From the NCBI RefSeq assembly GCF_030012985.1, contig NZ_CP120233.1:2827501-2891500 (forward strand): a stretch of 64,000 nt of DNA, in the 5' to 3' direction. Position numbers and translations under genes: made by a program. Positions within the stretch are counted from its first letter, which is position 1. Every line of letters starts with the position of its first letter. Under the pieces are notes generated by a model. The model had not been told where the DNA came from. It was given only the letters and a program-made list of their open reading frames with translations, and did no database searches. The DNA is from Microbulbifer sp. VAAF005. Lineage in GTDB: Bacteria > Pseudomonadota > Gammaproteobacteria > Pseudomonadales > Cellvibrionaceae. Below are positions 48,384-57,173 of the stretch, one piece after another.

Positions 48384-49643
48384 TTACTTGTTCATAAATT
48401 CCGGGTAAGCTTCCATTCCGCATTCGGTCAAGTCAACACCCTCTTGCTCCTCATCTTCGCTCACACGGATACCAGTGACGAGCTTGAGGAGGTACCACAC
48501 TGCAAATGAACTGACGAATACCCAGCCAAAGATGGTCAGTGCACCAATCAATTGCCCGCTGAAACTGGAATCATTGTTAGTCACAGGTACCAATAGCAAA
48601 CCGAGCAAGCCGACAACGCCGTGTACAGAGATAGCGCCCACCGGATCATCAATTTTCAGCTTATCCAGGGTGATGATAGAGAAGACCACCAACACACCGG
48701 CGATCATACCGAAGAGGGTTGCCTGCAATGCAGTCGGGGTCGAAGGCTCCGCTGTAATTGCCACCAGACCGGCCAGGGCACCATTTAGCAACATGGTCAG
48801 ATCAGCTTTACCGAACAGGATACGGGCGGTGATCAGTGCAGCAATAGCACCACCGGCAGCAGCGGTATTGGTATTCACAAAGACCATGGCTACGGAGTGT
48901 GCACTGGCAGCATCTCCCAGTTTCAGCACCGAGCCGCCGTTGAAGCCAAACCAGCCCATCCACAGGATAAACGTACCCAAGGTTGCCAACGGCAAGTTAG
49001 CACCGGGAATAGCATACACCTGACCGTTGGGGCCGTATTTGCCTTTACGCGCGCCCAGCAGCAAGACACCAGCAAGCGCAGCCGCTGCGCCCGCCATATG
49101 CACGATACCGGAACCGGCAAAATCAGAGAAACCGAGATCGCCCAAGTTATACAGGCCGAAAACCTCTTTACTACCCCAAGTCCAGGCACCTTCCAGTGGA
49201 TAGATGAAACCGGTCAAAACTACTGCAAAGGCCAGGAAGCTCCACAGCTTCATACGCTCGGCAACCGCACCGGACACAATGGACATGGCGGTAGCTACAA
49301 AAACCACCTGGAAGAAAAAGTCTGAAGCTCCGGAATAAACGGAGTCACCTTCAAAACCATTTTCTGCAGAATCGCTGAGGACGCCTTCCAGACTAAACGC
49401 CTCAATACCGGACAATGCCCAGCCACCATCGTACATAATGGCGTAGCCAGTCAGCAGATACATAATGCAGGCAATCGCAAACAGGGCCACATTCTTGGTG
49501 AGAATTTCCGTGGTATTTTTGGAGCGCACCAAGCCGGCTTCCAGCATGGAAAAGCCGGCGGCCATCCACATTACCAAGGCGCCGCACATCAGAAAGTAAA
49601 AAGTATCAATTGCATACTGCAATTGAAAAATTTGGTTCTCCAT
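48384..49643 (-). CDS. amtB: Ammonium transporter AmtB
   Basis: 419 residues with about eleven membrane helices. Amt landmarks: FYFLMCGALVMWMAAGFSMLEAGLVRSKNT at the N terminus, DFAGSGIVHMAGAAAALAG with the first pore His, and SVHGVVGLLGLLLVP with the second. No cleavable signal peptide is evident. Cytoplasmic C-terminal tail is short (ends EAYPEFMNK) and includes the GMEAYP that contacts GlnK. It is sandwiched between two glnK genes. Confidence 0.97.
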   Translation of the reverse strand: MENQIFQLQYAIDTFYFLMCGALVMWMAAGFSMLEAGLVRSKNTTEILTKNVALFAIACIMYLLTGYAIMYDGGWALSGIEAFSLEGVLSDSAENGFEGDSVYSGASDFFFQVVFVATAMSIVSGAVAERMKLWSFLAFAVVLTGFIYPLEGAWTWGSKEVFGLYNLGDLGFSDFAGSGIVHMAGAAAALAGVLLLGARKGKYGPNGQVYAIPGANLPLATLGTFILWMGWFGFNGGSVLKLGDAASAHSVAMVFVNTNTAAAGGAIAALITARILFGKADLTMLLNGALAGLVAITAEPSTPTALQATLFGMIAGVLVVFSIITLDKLKIDDPVGAISVHGVVGLLGLLLVPVTNNDSSFSGQLIGALTIFGWVFVSSFAVWYLLKLVTGIRVSEDEEQEGVDLTECGMEAYPEFMNK

Positions 49644-49697
49644 ATTCCTCTCCGTTCAAATCTGGATATTTATTAAAATTATGTTTTCGGTTTTTAA

Positions 49698-50045
<348 letters not shown>

Positions 50046-50055
50046 CTAAAGAAAA

Positions 50056-50084
50056 CGAGCCCTCGCATTAACGAAGGCCCTTTT
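50056..50084. terminator. Hairpin between torF and glnK
   Basis: GCCCTCG (50059-50065) pairs with CGAAGGC (50072-50078) around CATTAA, with T runs on both outer sides (TTTT on plus, CGTTTTC on minus). A weak to moderate attenuator inside the torF-glnK-amtB-glnK series. Confidence 0.6.
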
Positions 50085-50087
50085 GTA

Positions 50088-50813
50088 TTACCAGGTATAA
50101 GTCGCGCCGGCGAGCAATGTAGGTTCGCACCAGTCAGTCTCGTAACATTCGCTATCGCTAACATCGGTGCCCACGAAAGAAGCGCTCAGGCTCAAGCCAC
50201 CAAATTCTTTACTGAGGGAAACGGAGTAATCGATATAGGAATCAGATCCATCGAGAAAACCTTCTTCTTCAAAGAGGTTTAATCCCAGATGTAGATCGAG
50301 AGAAAGATCTGAGGGAAGAGCGAAACTATATTCCGCATAAGGGTAATAAAATTCACCGGTATCCGCCCAATAATCATCGGAATAGGCAAACCCCAACGTT
50401 AAATCTGAAAAACTCAGGCTGCCGTATATTTCCTGATAATCTTCATCTTCACTTCCGCCGTGATAGGCGTAATAAATGTAGCCAACATCAAAGCTAACGC
50501 TGTCATTGATATCCGCACTATAACCGCCGTAAAAATCCTGTTCATAGTCGGTTTGATCAGTCTCGTAATCAAAATCCACTTGGGATGCCCAGGTGCCAAT
50601 ATAAATGCCGTTTCCAAAATCGACATCGACACCACCCTGTAATGCGGGGCCTCCATCAGTCTGGCTAATACCACGGAATCTATAGTCAGAAACAAGACCC
50701 ACATTGGCACTAATGCTGGGACCGCCCTCGGCAGCCATCGATAAATTTGCAGCGCCCAGTGCGAGAACGGCACCGGTGACGAGAGTGGCAACTTTATACA
50801 TTTTATTTTCCAC
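50088..50813 (-). CDS. TorF-family putative porin
   Basis: 241 residues: signal peptide (MYKVATLVTGAVLALGAANLSMA) and a beta-barrel-like mature part beginning SANVGLVSDYRFRGISQTDGGPALQGGVDVDFGNGIYIGTWASQVD, the signature of the Gcw_chp/TorF family, with an aromatic C-terminal strand (LLAGATYTW). Such outer-membrane proteins often sit upstream of glnK-amtB, suggesting a role in uptake of nitrogen compounds. The GTG start has GGAGG six to seven bases upstream; an ATG four codons in is the alternative. Confidence 0.92.
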   Translation of the reverse strand: MENKMYKVATLVTGAVLALGAANLSMAAEGGPSISANVGLVSDYRFRGISQTDGGPALQGGVDVDFGNGIYIGTWASQVDFDYETDQTDYEQDFYGGYSADINDSVSFDVGYIYYAYHGGSEDEDYQEIYGSLSFSDLTLGFAYSDDYWADTGEFYYPYAEYSFALPSDLSLDLHLGLNLFEEEGFLDGSDSYIDYSVSLSKEFGGLSLSASFVGTDVSDSECYETDWCEPTLLAGATYTW

Positions 50814-50975
50814 TTTGATCCTCCAAGGCTTTTGAAGCTGTTTTTTCGAGTGCTTTTATGGCGCCGCCTGCAATCAGTCCTTCACTGTCGGGTGTGACAG
50901 AGGGTCGCTTGCGTCTCGTGAACTGCTACTTTCCCAGACTCCCAATGATCGTTAATGGGACACCTGCACAGATTG

Positions 50976-50994
50976 TTTGCAGACTTGATGCCAA
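50976..50994 (-). promoter_or_regulatory. Candidate sigma-54 promoter of torF-glnK-amtB-glnK
   Basis: Minus strand TTGGCATCAAGTCTGCAAA: GG and GC elements are exactly ten bases apart as in TGGCAC-N5-TTGCA, with most consensus bases kept. It would start transcription about 150 bases before torF. Found by eye. Confidence 0.5.
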
Positions 50995-51079
50995 CACTGC
51001 AACCGCAAGCAAAATCAATAAGTTAGGAGTAATTGAATTAGTAAAATTCGTACGAATAGAAACTCGGAGGCAAAGTGCT

Positions 51080-51094
51080 GCACCAACATGGAAC
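51080..51094. promoter_or_regulatory. Candidate NtrC binding site
   Basis: GCACCAACATGGAAC matches the NtrC consensus GCACCAAAATGGTGC at 12 of 15 positions, about 90 bases upstream of the candidate sigma-54 promoter, a usual enhancer distance. Confidence 0.45.
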
Positions 51095-51233
51095 TGCCTT
51101 TCTTCCTTTGCACTGAAGTGGGGAGGTAAAGATTAAGGTGCGCTCAGAACGGTGCGCTGTTAGGCTGCTTTTTCCAAAAAATGCACTGGGTTACAATCCC
51201 GTGCTATTCATATCCATCTTATTTAGCGAGGAA

Positions 51234-51482
51234 ATGCCCGTGGCAGCAGATAAACTGCAACAGCTGCTGAAAGAGCTACAACAACAGGGCGCCGTGGTGA
51301 CCAGTGACTTGCGCAGTGCTCTGGAAGTATCACTGGATAAATTGCCATTGGTCTCCCAGCGTGAGTTCGACACTCAGGTGGAGATACTGCGCCGGACCCG
51401 GGAAAAGCTGGCACGACTCGAGGATAAGGTCGAAATGCTGGAGCAAGCCCTGGCGCAGAGAGACAGCGCCGCCAAGGACTAA
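51234..51482 (+). CDS. ubiK: Ubiquinone biosynthesis accessory factor UbiK (BMFP family)
   Basis: About 82 residues (MPVAADKLQQLLKELQQQG... LARLEDKVEMLEQALAQRDSAAKD): an N-terminal amphipathic stretch and a C-terminal coiled coil that trimerises. Helps the UbiJ/UbiE-UbiI complex, or acts as a membrane-binding factor. Upstream codons back to 51138 are open but not conserved. GAGG lies just ahead. Followed by comM, as in Pseudomonas. Confidence 0.88.
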   Translation: MPVAADKLQQLLKELQQQGAVVTSDLRSALEVSLDKLPLVSQREFDTQVEILRRTREKLARLEDKVEMLEQALAQRDSAAKD

Positions 51483-51511
51483 GCCCAGGGAGCCACTTCA
51501 AGGATGAAATC

Positions 51512-52345
51512 GTGAGCCTCTCAGTCACCTACTCCCGAGCTCAGCTCGGGGTCTCTGCACCTCTGGTAACCGTAGAAACCCACCTCGCAAATGGCCTCCC
51601 TGCTTTTCATATTGTGGGTTTACCGGAAGCGGCGGTACGGGAGAGCCGCGACCGTGTGCGCAGCGCCCTAATCAACAGCCATTTCGACTTCCCCCAGCGC
51701 CGTATTACCGTCAACCTCGCCCCCGCCGACTTACCCAAGGAAGGTGGTCGCTACGATCTGGCCATCGCCATCGGCATTCTCAGTGCCTCGGGACAGGTTC
51801 CCACCGAAATTCTGGAACACTATGAATTTATTGGCGAGCTGGCACTCACCGGCGCCTTGCGGGAAGTAAGTGGTAGCTTACCGGCAGCCGTAGCCTGCAC
51901 CAATGAAGACCGTAAACTCGTTGTGCCTACCGAGAACGGTGCGGAAGCCGCGCTGGCAACCGGCGAAGTCAGCATTGCCAACTCCCTACTGGAAGTTTGC
52001 GCCGAACTTCATGGGCGTGAATCTATGCCCAAAGCTGTTGCAGAGCCTATTGCCGAAGCGCACCTGTGCGCAGACTTGGCCGATGTGCGCGGCCAACTAA
52101 AAGCCCGCCGCGCTCTCGAAGTGGCAGCAGCCGGGAGCCACAATCTGCTTTTTTACGGTCCGCCCGGCACCGGCAAAACCATGCTGGCCAGCCGCCTGCC
52201 AGGAATATTGCCCCCGCTGACAACTGAAGAGTCACTAGAGGTAGCGAGCGTTTACTCCAGCGCAGGCCTACCTCACCAGAGCCTGCGCCCTTTCAGGGCC
52301 CCACACCACAGCGCCTCCCCAACAGCGCTGGTCGGTGGGGTGTAA
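51512..52345 (+). pseudogene. comM: ComM (YifB) N-terminal fragment, interrupted by the island
   Basis: Mg-chelatase-like AAA+ branch-migration helicase for natural transformation. Only the first 273 or so residues are here: N-terminal S5-like domain (SLSVTYSRAQLGVSAPLVTVETHLANGLPAFHIVGLPEAAVRESRDRVRSAL), then AAA+ with Walker A FYGPPGTGKTML and APHHSASPTALVGG. At that point ComM normally continues GGSNPRPGEIS with its Walker B, sensor and C-terminal domains. Here codons run into the island and stop at once. The other half is not in the window. Start GTG, with AGGA upstream. Confidence 0.95.
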
Positions 52346-52418
52346 GTTCCACAGATATTTGCAAATGAACAGTAGAAAGTGTAAATATGACTAAGTTGAA
52401 TAAGAATCAGCCTTTTCT

Positions 52419-54305
52419 ATGTCCTTCCTTAATACTGCCCGCCTTGCTGGCAAAGTAGGGATCTGGCGTGTAGATGGAGTTGGCGAAGTATCTTTACACC
52501 CAAATTCCGCACCGACAATTGAGATTCACTACTCAGGGATAACCCCCCACGCAGTAAATAATCCCTATCACAAGTCAGCTCCTAACGGGGTACATTTGAC
52601 CGTGAAGCACTTTGCTTCAGAGCTTCGCGACTACCTAGTAGGCTCAGTTTGGGATGGGAGTTCCGGTAACTGTATCAGGCGGCCGGGTGACAAGCCTCTC
52701 AGAGTGGAAATAGATACTAGAGGTGCAAGACTACTTAACTTAAATGCCCCTGTTGAAATCAACTCTCAAAAAATACGGTCTTTAATTCCAAAAAAATATC
52801 TAAGGTTTTCCGATAGAACTTGGCTAAACCTAAGAAATAGTTTTTATTGTCTCGTGCCTACTGTAGATGATAGAAAGAGCGGCCTGAAATGGTTGGTAAT
52901 ACCAGCTTCCGAACTATATCGAAGATACATAGCCGTTAGTCGGAAGTTCTGCAACTCAGGGCTAACAGGAACAATTGATAAATTTGTTGATTGGAATGAA
53001 TCTATTACCGCAAATGGGGAGGCTAATATAACACTTAGAAGGCCATTGGAGTCCCTAGAAAAACGCGTTATCTCAAGGGCTGTTTTTTCTCCATATGCAA
53101 AACTCTCAATGTTAACTCCTCACAAATACCTTTCTATGGTTACCTCCAAAAACAGAACAATAAATAGTAACGATAAGTTAGCGCCAGTTATTAAGTTCAA
53201 CTTTCCTTTTTTAGACACCACCCATTTAACTGTCACCGGAAAAAGGATGCCGCTTGGAAAAAGAGGCGGCTCATACAAAGAAGAATGGGCATTATATGTG
53301 ATGGAGATACATCGATGCCACTATGAAATGGATTTTCACTCTAACTTTATAAAACAGTACGATCCTGAATATACTCCTCAGCATTCTACTTCAACTATCC
53401 AGGGTGATTCATTCTCTCCTGGCATATACAATTCGCCTTTGCTTGATAAAAACATTGATATAAATGATCTGCCGGCCGACAGCAATATTCAGCGCCTTTC
53501 GGGCGTGTACTTTAGCGATCCTTTTCCTGGATTAACAGGTACATTTAGATACACCCGCCCAACTAGCCAACAAAGTAAAAATAAAAATAAATCCGAGGTC
53601 GTCGACGAGGAGGAGATTACCGGACATACAAATAATGACGGAAATTACAGTAAAGATTCAAAAGGAAATCAAGGTATATCAACAGCAGACCAACCTATCC
53701 AAACACTTAATAAGGATATTTCTCTATTTATTGATACTGTAATTGAGTTCAGAAAAATTGTTAAAGACAGAAAATGGAAAGTAGTAACCAGAAAGGCCGA
53801 AGATGGAACAGTGGAAAAAGGGGAAAAAGTCGCCATGTTTCCATCTTATATTGGATCACAAAGAACTTGGCATAAAATAGATAAAGACTTGGAGAATTCA
53901 AGAACTAGGCAAGTTGTTTGGGTAGAAATAGATATCGGTAGTAATTGTTATCTATATATGGCTGAAATGGAATTAAGGCCTACAGAAAAGTCAGGCCAGT
54001 GCACTCTCCTAATGAAACTAAAGAAGTCAAAGCAAATGTCAGAAGTAGTTTTCAAGGAACTTCTGAGATTAACTTGCCTACAGTATAGGTGGCCTATACC
54101 AAGGCATAAGTGGAAAGAAGAAAAAGATGCAACCAAAGCACAATACCTATTTAATATACTTGATATTAAACGGCAAAAACATCCGATTGCAAAAAAGGCT
54201 TCAAATTCTAAGAGCACCCCTAAGAAAGTTTGCCCAAAGGAGTGGGCAGAGGTTTTACTAAATAAAATTGATCGAGAATTACTAACCAGCATTCATATAG
54301 AGTAA
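52419..54305 (+). CDS. tnsE: TnsE-like Tn7 target-selection protein
   Basis: 628 residues. The C-terminal part, about 470-628, has the layout of the TnsE C-terminal domain: RQVVWVEIDIGSNCYLYMAEMELRP, a beta-rich stretch TLLMKLKKS, then WPIPRHKWK, KHPIAK and the terminal PKEWAEVLLNKIDRELL. In Tn7 TnsE directs insertion to replication forks via DNA and the sliding clamp. The N-terminal two thirds are not recognisable to me. The gene is AT-rich compared with neighbours. The ATG lacks a clear ribosome site; a start at 52387 (MTKLNKNQPF) would join with one extra base. Isolation from other tns genes is unusual. Assignment is by eye. Confidence 0.6.
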   Translation: MSFLNTARLAGKVGIWRVDGVGEVSLHPNSAPTIEIHYSGITPHAVNNPYHKSAPNGVHLTVKHFASELRDYLVGSVWDGSSGNCIRRPGDKPLRVEIDTRGARLLNLNAPVEINSQKIRSLIPKKYLRFSDRTWLNLRNSFYCLVPTVDDRKSGLKWLVIPASELYRRYIAVSRKFCNSGLTGTIDKFVDWNESITANGEANITLRRPLESLEKRVISRAVFSPYAKLSMLTPHKYLSMVTSKNRTINSNDKLAPVIKFNFPFLDTTHLTVTGKRMPLGKRGGSYKEEWALYVMEIHRCHYEMDFHSNFIKQYDPEYTPQHSTSTIQGDSFSPGIYNSPLLDKNIDINDLPADSNIQRLSGVYFSDPFPGLTGTFRYTRPTSQQSKNKNKSEVVDEEEITGHTNNDGNYSKDSKGNQGISTADQPIQTLNKDISLFIDTVIEFRKIVKDRKWKVVTRKAEDGTVEKGEKVAMFPSYIGSQRTWHKIDKDLENSRTRQVVWVEIDIGSNCYLYMAEMELRPTEKSGQCTLLMKLKKSKQMSEVVFKELLRLTCLQYRWPIPRHKWKEEKDATKAQYLFNILDIKRQKHPIAKKASNSKSTPKKVCPKEWAEVLLNKIDRELLTSIHIE

Positions 54306-54396
54306 TAATAACTAATTATACCCACGTAAAGTTATCATAAAATTTAATAGTGATATCATTTAAGCAAATACCGCATCCTACGCCGGACTGACTACG

Positions 54397-55266
54397 TTAT
54401 CGGCGTCGATTACGCCCTGGCCAAGGAAGCTCTCCAGTAAGTTCGGGCAGGAGACCATCGTCTCTAACTCGCAAGTTGAAGCGATTTACTTCAACTTGCG
54501 GTAATTCTTCGTGTTCCAGCCAAAGTAAAGAGATGGTTGTATCGGTCTGAGAGTAGTGCCGGGAAAGCTCCCAGAGATAAAGACCTTTTTCCCAATCATC
54601 AAACCAAGCATCTTGGGTAACCTCGTCTGTTTCCGTCAAGCTCTTACCTGTGGATCGGATACGGTGAGCCACTGATCCAGCTGGGATTGTCGATTTAGGG
54701 GGTATCCAAGCTCCAACTTGCCTCAATGAAGTAGAGCGTGCGGTATATCTTACTGCGCCACGATCCATAGTGACGAACGCGCATGGCGCATCACTGAGAC
54801 TGGCATATCTTGACGCAGCGGCCGGGAACGATGTTCTGAATTGATCGGCCATGAACTGAATAAGTTCCAAGGAGGGCCCTTCCCTGGGAACCACCGAAAG
54901 CCATTGCTGATAAGGCATGAGTAGTTCTGCAGCAAATGTATCGCAGGCTACCTCATTAGGGTGCCGCTTAGCATATGACCAAGAAGGAATCTCCTCGTGA
55001 CTCGACTCCAAGCCCAGTACAATATGAGCTATCTCGTGGCAAACAGTAAAGCGTTGACGCTCTTCAATTTCCTGGGAATTAATCGTGATGATGTGTTTCC
55101 CGTTTGGCTTGGTAATGGTATACCCGGACTCCCCCTCCCCAAGCTCATCCTTCTTTAGCTTCGCATTGGCTGCACTTACATAGGGCGAGAGATCGTTCTG
55201 GATATCAGAGATATCAACTTTCGCAATGAATGTACGTGCCCTATGTCTGACTTCTGCTTCGTTCAC
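54397..55266 (-). CDS. capP: M78 (ImmA/IrrE-type) metallopeptidase, CapP-like
   Basis: 289 residues with zinc motif HEIAH (CHEIAHIVLG) and a further acidic ligand candidate in ESSHEE, as in COG2856 peptidases that cleave a partner XRE repressor. C-terminal half lacks a family I can name. The GTG start abuts the stop of the XRE gene (TGAGTG), so they form an operon. The pair is divergent from a CBASS operon, the arrangement of CapH-CapP, in which CapP senses DNA damage and cuts CapH. The metallopeptidase call is firm; the CapP role is inferred from position. Confidence 0.85.
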   Translation of the reverse strand: MNEAEVRHRARTFIAKVDISDIQNDLSPYVSAANAKLKKDELGEGESGYTITKPNGKHIITINSQEIEERQRFTVCHEIAHIVLGLESSHEEIPSWSYAKRHPNEVACDTFAAELLMPYQQWLSVVPREGPSLELIQFMADQFRTSFPAAASRYASLSDAPCAFVTMDRGAVRYTARSTSLRQVGAWIPPKSTIPAGSVAHRIRSTGKSLTETDEVTQDAWFDDWEKGLYLWELSRHYSQTDTTISLLWLEHEELPQVEVNRFNLRVRDDGLLPELTGELPWPGRNRRR

Positions 55267-55659
55267 TCAATCATCCTCATCCTCATCCTCAAGGGCCTTA
55301 TAGATTCGTTTTATCAAATTCGCAGGTTCCGGCCTCGCGTTGCCCCGGTGCCTGACACCGGCTGCCATCGTAAACACGTAGCCTTCAATAGAGGGTTCTT
55401 GTAACACATATATAACGAGATCTGGATCTGTATCCGCATGGGAGGCTAGCCAAGTTACGATTTCTGAGTCTCTTTCTGACGGCTTTAGTACTTTTAATAG
55501 CTTTTTAACTAGGTCTAGGGATGGATTGGTCTTCTCACCGGTTTCTAAGCGGTGAATGTATGCGTGATCCACTGACGATAGCTGCCCCATCTCACGCAGG
55601 GAAAGTGTTCTTCGTTCGCGTAGCGTCTTAATCGCGACGCCCAAGCCTGTTCGCGGCAT
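55267..55659 (-). CDS. capH: XRE-family repressor, CapH-like
   Basis: 130 residues with an N-terminal helix-turn-helix (TLRERRTLSLREMGQLSSVDHAYIHRLETGEKTNPSLDLVKKLLKVL), a middle part and a C-terminal acidic tail (ALEDEDEDD). The coupled downstream metallopeptidase suggests it is the cleavage target. Divergent to the CBASS operon with 286 bases between, so it probably represses that promoter and its own. Confidence 0.85.
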   Translation of the reverse strand: MPRTGLGVAIKTLRERRTLSLREMGQLSSVDHAYIHRLETGEKTNPSLDLVKKLLKVLKPSERDSEIVTWLASHADTDPDLVIYVLQEPSIEGYVFTMAAGVRHRGNARPEPANLIKRIYKALEDEDEDD

Positions 55660-55945
55660 AAGTTCTGATCCTTGTTTTTACATTTCAAAGGTTTGATCGA
55701 TATTTAAACAGCCCTGCTTTCAGTCGGGCTAACAAGCACATCCTGTAAGGAAGTTGCATCACTACCAATGCGCTGATACATTGTTGTCCAGCCAGGCAAC
55801 GAATGCAGTAAATATTATGAATTTCTTAAGCTCTGGCTTGGCCCACCTGTTGTCTGTGTGAACAACGAATTGTCCTGCAGAGGGCGGCCACTGACAACTC
55901 AGCTAAGTAGCTGGGATTCACAGATTTGACATCAGGAGAGCCACT
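55660..55945. promoter_or_regulatory. Divergent control region of the CBASS operon
   Basis: Between capH (-) and the DUF2188 gene (+). It contains an inverted repeat AGCCC / GGGCT near 55710-55730 and a short palindrome ACAA-CGAA-TTGT near 55863-55874, either of which could be an XRE operator. AGGAGA lies seven bases ahead of the DUF2188 ATG. Not decisive by eye. Confidence 0.45.
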
Positions 55946-56170
55946 ATGGCTAAGAAAAATCAGCATGTCGTTCCTCACAAGGATGGCTGGGCTGTGAAAG
56001 GTGCCGGCAATAATCGAGCAACGTCTGTACATGACACACAGCAACAGGCAATTAATGCGGGGCGGGATATTGCTCAGAATCAGCAGTCCGAACTTGTCAT
56101 CCATCGTCGAGATGGCCGCATCCGCGATAAGGATAGCCATGGCAATGATCCTTATCCGCCGAAGGGGTAG
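55946..56170 (+). CDS. DUF2188 small protein, first gene of the CBASS operon
   Basis: 74 residues in the DUF2188 family (QHVVPHKDGWAVKGAGNNRATSVHDTQQQAINAGRDIAQNQQSELVIHRRDGRIRDKDSHGNDPYPPKG), a small basic protein family found throughout bacteria without known function. It starts the CBASS series and its stop lies five bases before the capV GTG, so it is cotranscribed. Such a protein is not a standard CBASS component as far as I know. Confidence 0.85.
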   Translation: MAKKNQHVVPHKDGWAVKGAGNNRATSVHDTQQQAINAGRDIAQNQQSELVIHRRDGRIRDKDSHGNDPYPPKG

Positions 56171-56175
56171 GCACC

Positions 56176-57173
56176 GTGACCGATATCCCGACATATCATG
56201 TGCTTGCGCTGTCCGGGGGCTACCGTGGCCTGTATACGGCCACGGTACTTGCCGAGCTCGAGGCCGTGCTAGGTCGCCCTATCGCTTCTCATTTTGACCT
56301 GATTTGTGGAACGTCTGCAGGAGGAATGCTGGCTCTGGGATTGGCATCGGAGATCCCGGCTGGTGACCTCAAAGCGCTGTTCGAGGATGAGGGCAGCCGC
56401 ATTTTCGGCAATCGCAGCACTATACGACGACTATTGGGATTTTGGCTGAGAGCAAAGCACGACTCCCAAGGTCTTCGAGAGGTACTAACTGAGCGCTTCC
56501 AGGCCGCGACTATAGGCGACTTGAAGCACCGTGTCCTTGTCCCGGCCGTTAACTACACGACAGGACGAGGACAGTTCTTCAAAACCCCCATCACCCTTCA
56601 TTTGAGCTCGACCACCGTCTAAAAATTGTCGATGCTGCATTGGCCACAGCTGCTGCGCCGGTTTATTTTCCACTTGCGCGTAACAGTCGTGGTGTCTTCG
56701 CAGACGGGGGGCTGGTAGGTAATGCACCTGGCCTGTTTGGGCTGCACGAGGTCAGAACGTTCCTAGCACCTGAACAAAACGCGCGGATTCGGGTTCTAGC
56801 TATCGGCACTATGACTATCGGCGCGACCATTCGAGGCGATACCAACCTTGACCGCGGGTTCGGCAAGTGGGGGGGCGACCTCTTCGACCTAGTGATATCT
56901 GCACAGGAGTCCTCGGTAGACTACATGCTTCGGCAGTCCTTGGGGGACGACTACTTCCAAATAGACGATCAGGCCACGCCCGATCAAAGCAAGGATGTGG
57001 AAGCATTGGATCGCGTATCTGTTGGAGCCACGAATACGCTCAGGGATCGGGGTATCCATGCTGCGCAGCGTGTACTTGGTAATCACCGCTTTCAACCATT
57101 TCGGGAGCACCGGGCTGGTGAACCTACCTTTTACCACGGTCCCAATAAAAATACCCAGGAGGCCACATGCTAA
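56176..57173 (+). CDS. capV: CBASS effector phospholipase CapV (frameshifted in this sequence)
   Basis: Patatin-like phospholipase activated by cyclic GMP-AMP, which degrades the inner membrane and kills the infected cell. First part: oxyanion loop SGGYRGLY (residues 13-20) and nucleophile GTSAGG (Ser47). Second part: the catalytic Asp in [11 protein letters not shown]. The frame breaks at C5, 56585-56589; with one more C it reads [30 protein letters not shown] without any interruption, 332 residues, near CapV length. As given, the first reading frame ends at 56622. Start GTG with GAAGGGG upstream. Overlaps the cyclase gene by seven bases. Confidence 0.9.

Larger units (their letters stand above)
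50814..51233. other. Divergent regulatory region, torF / ubiK
   Basis: About 420 bases without a gene. Contains a candidate sigma-54 promoter for torF and a candidate NtrC site (listed), and the ubiK promoter on the other strand. Confidence 0.6.

Noticed and set aside
50858..51136. 92-codon open frame upstream of ubiK
   Set aside because: Sits over the regulatory region with candidate sigma-54 and NtrC sites; composition is not coding-like.
52341..52345. comM ending by a simple nonsense mutation or homopolymer slip
   Set aside because: The bases following do not encode the rest of ComM in any frame, and another gene begins 74 bases later, so this is an insertion, unlike the single-base breaks.
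52341..52430. tRNA or phage-type attachment site at the island edge
   Set aside because: No tRNA gene is present, and the insertion lies in a protein-coding gene; no integrase gene is near.
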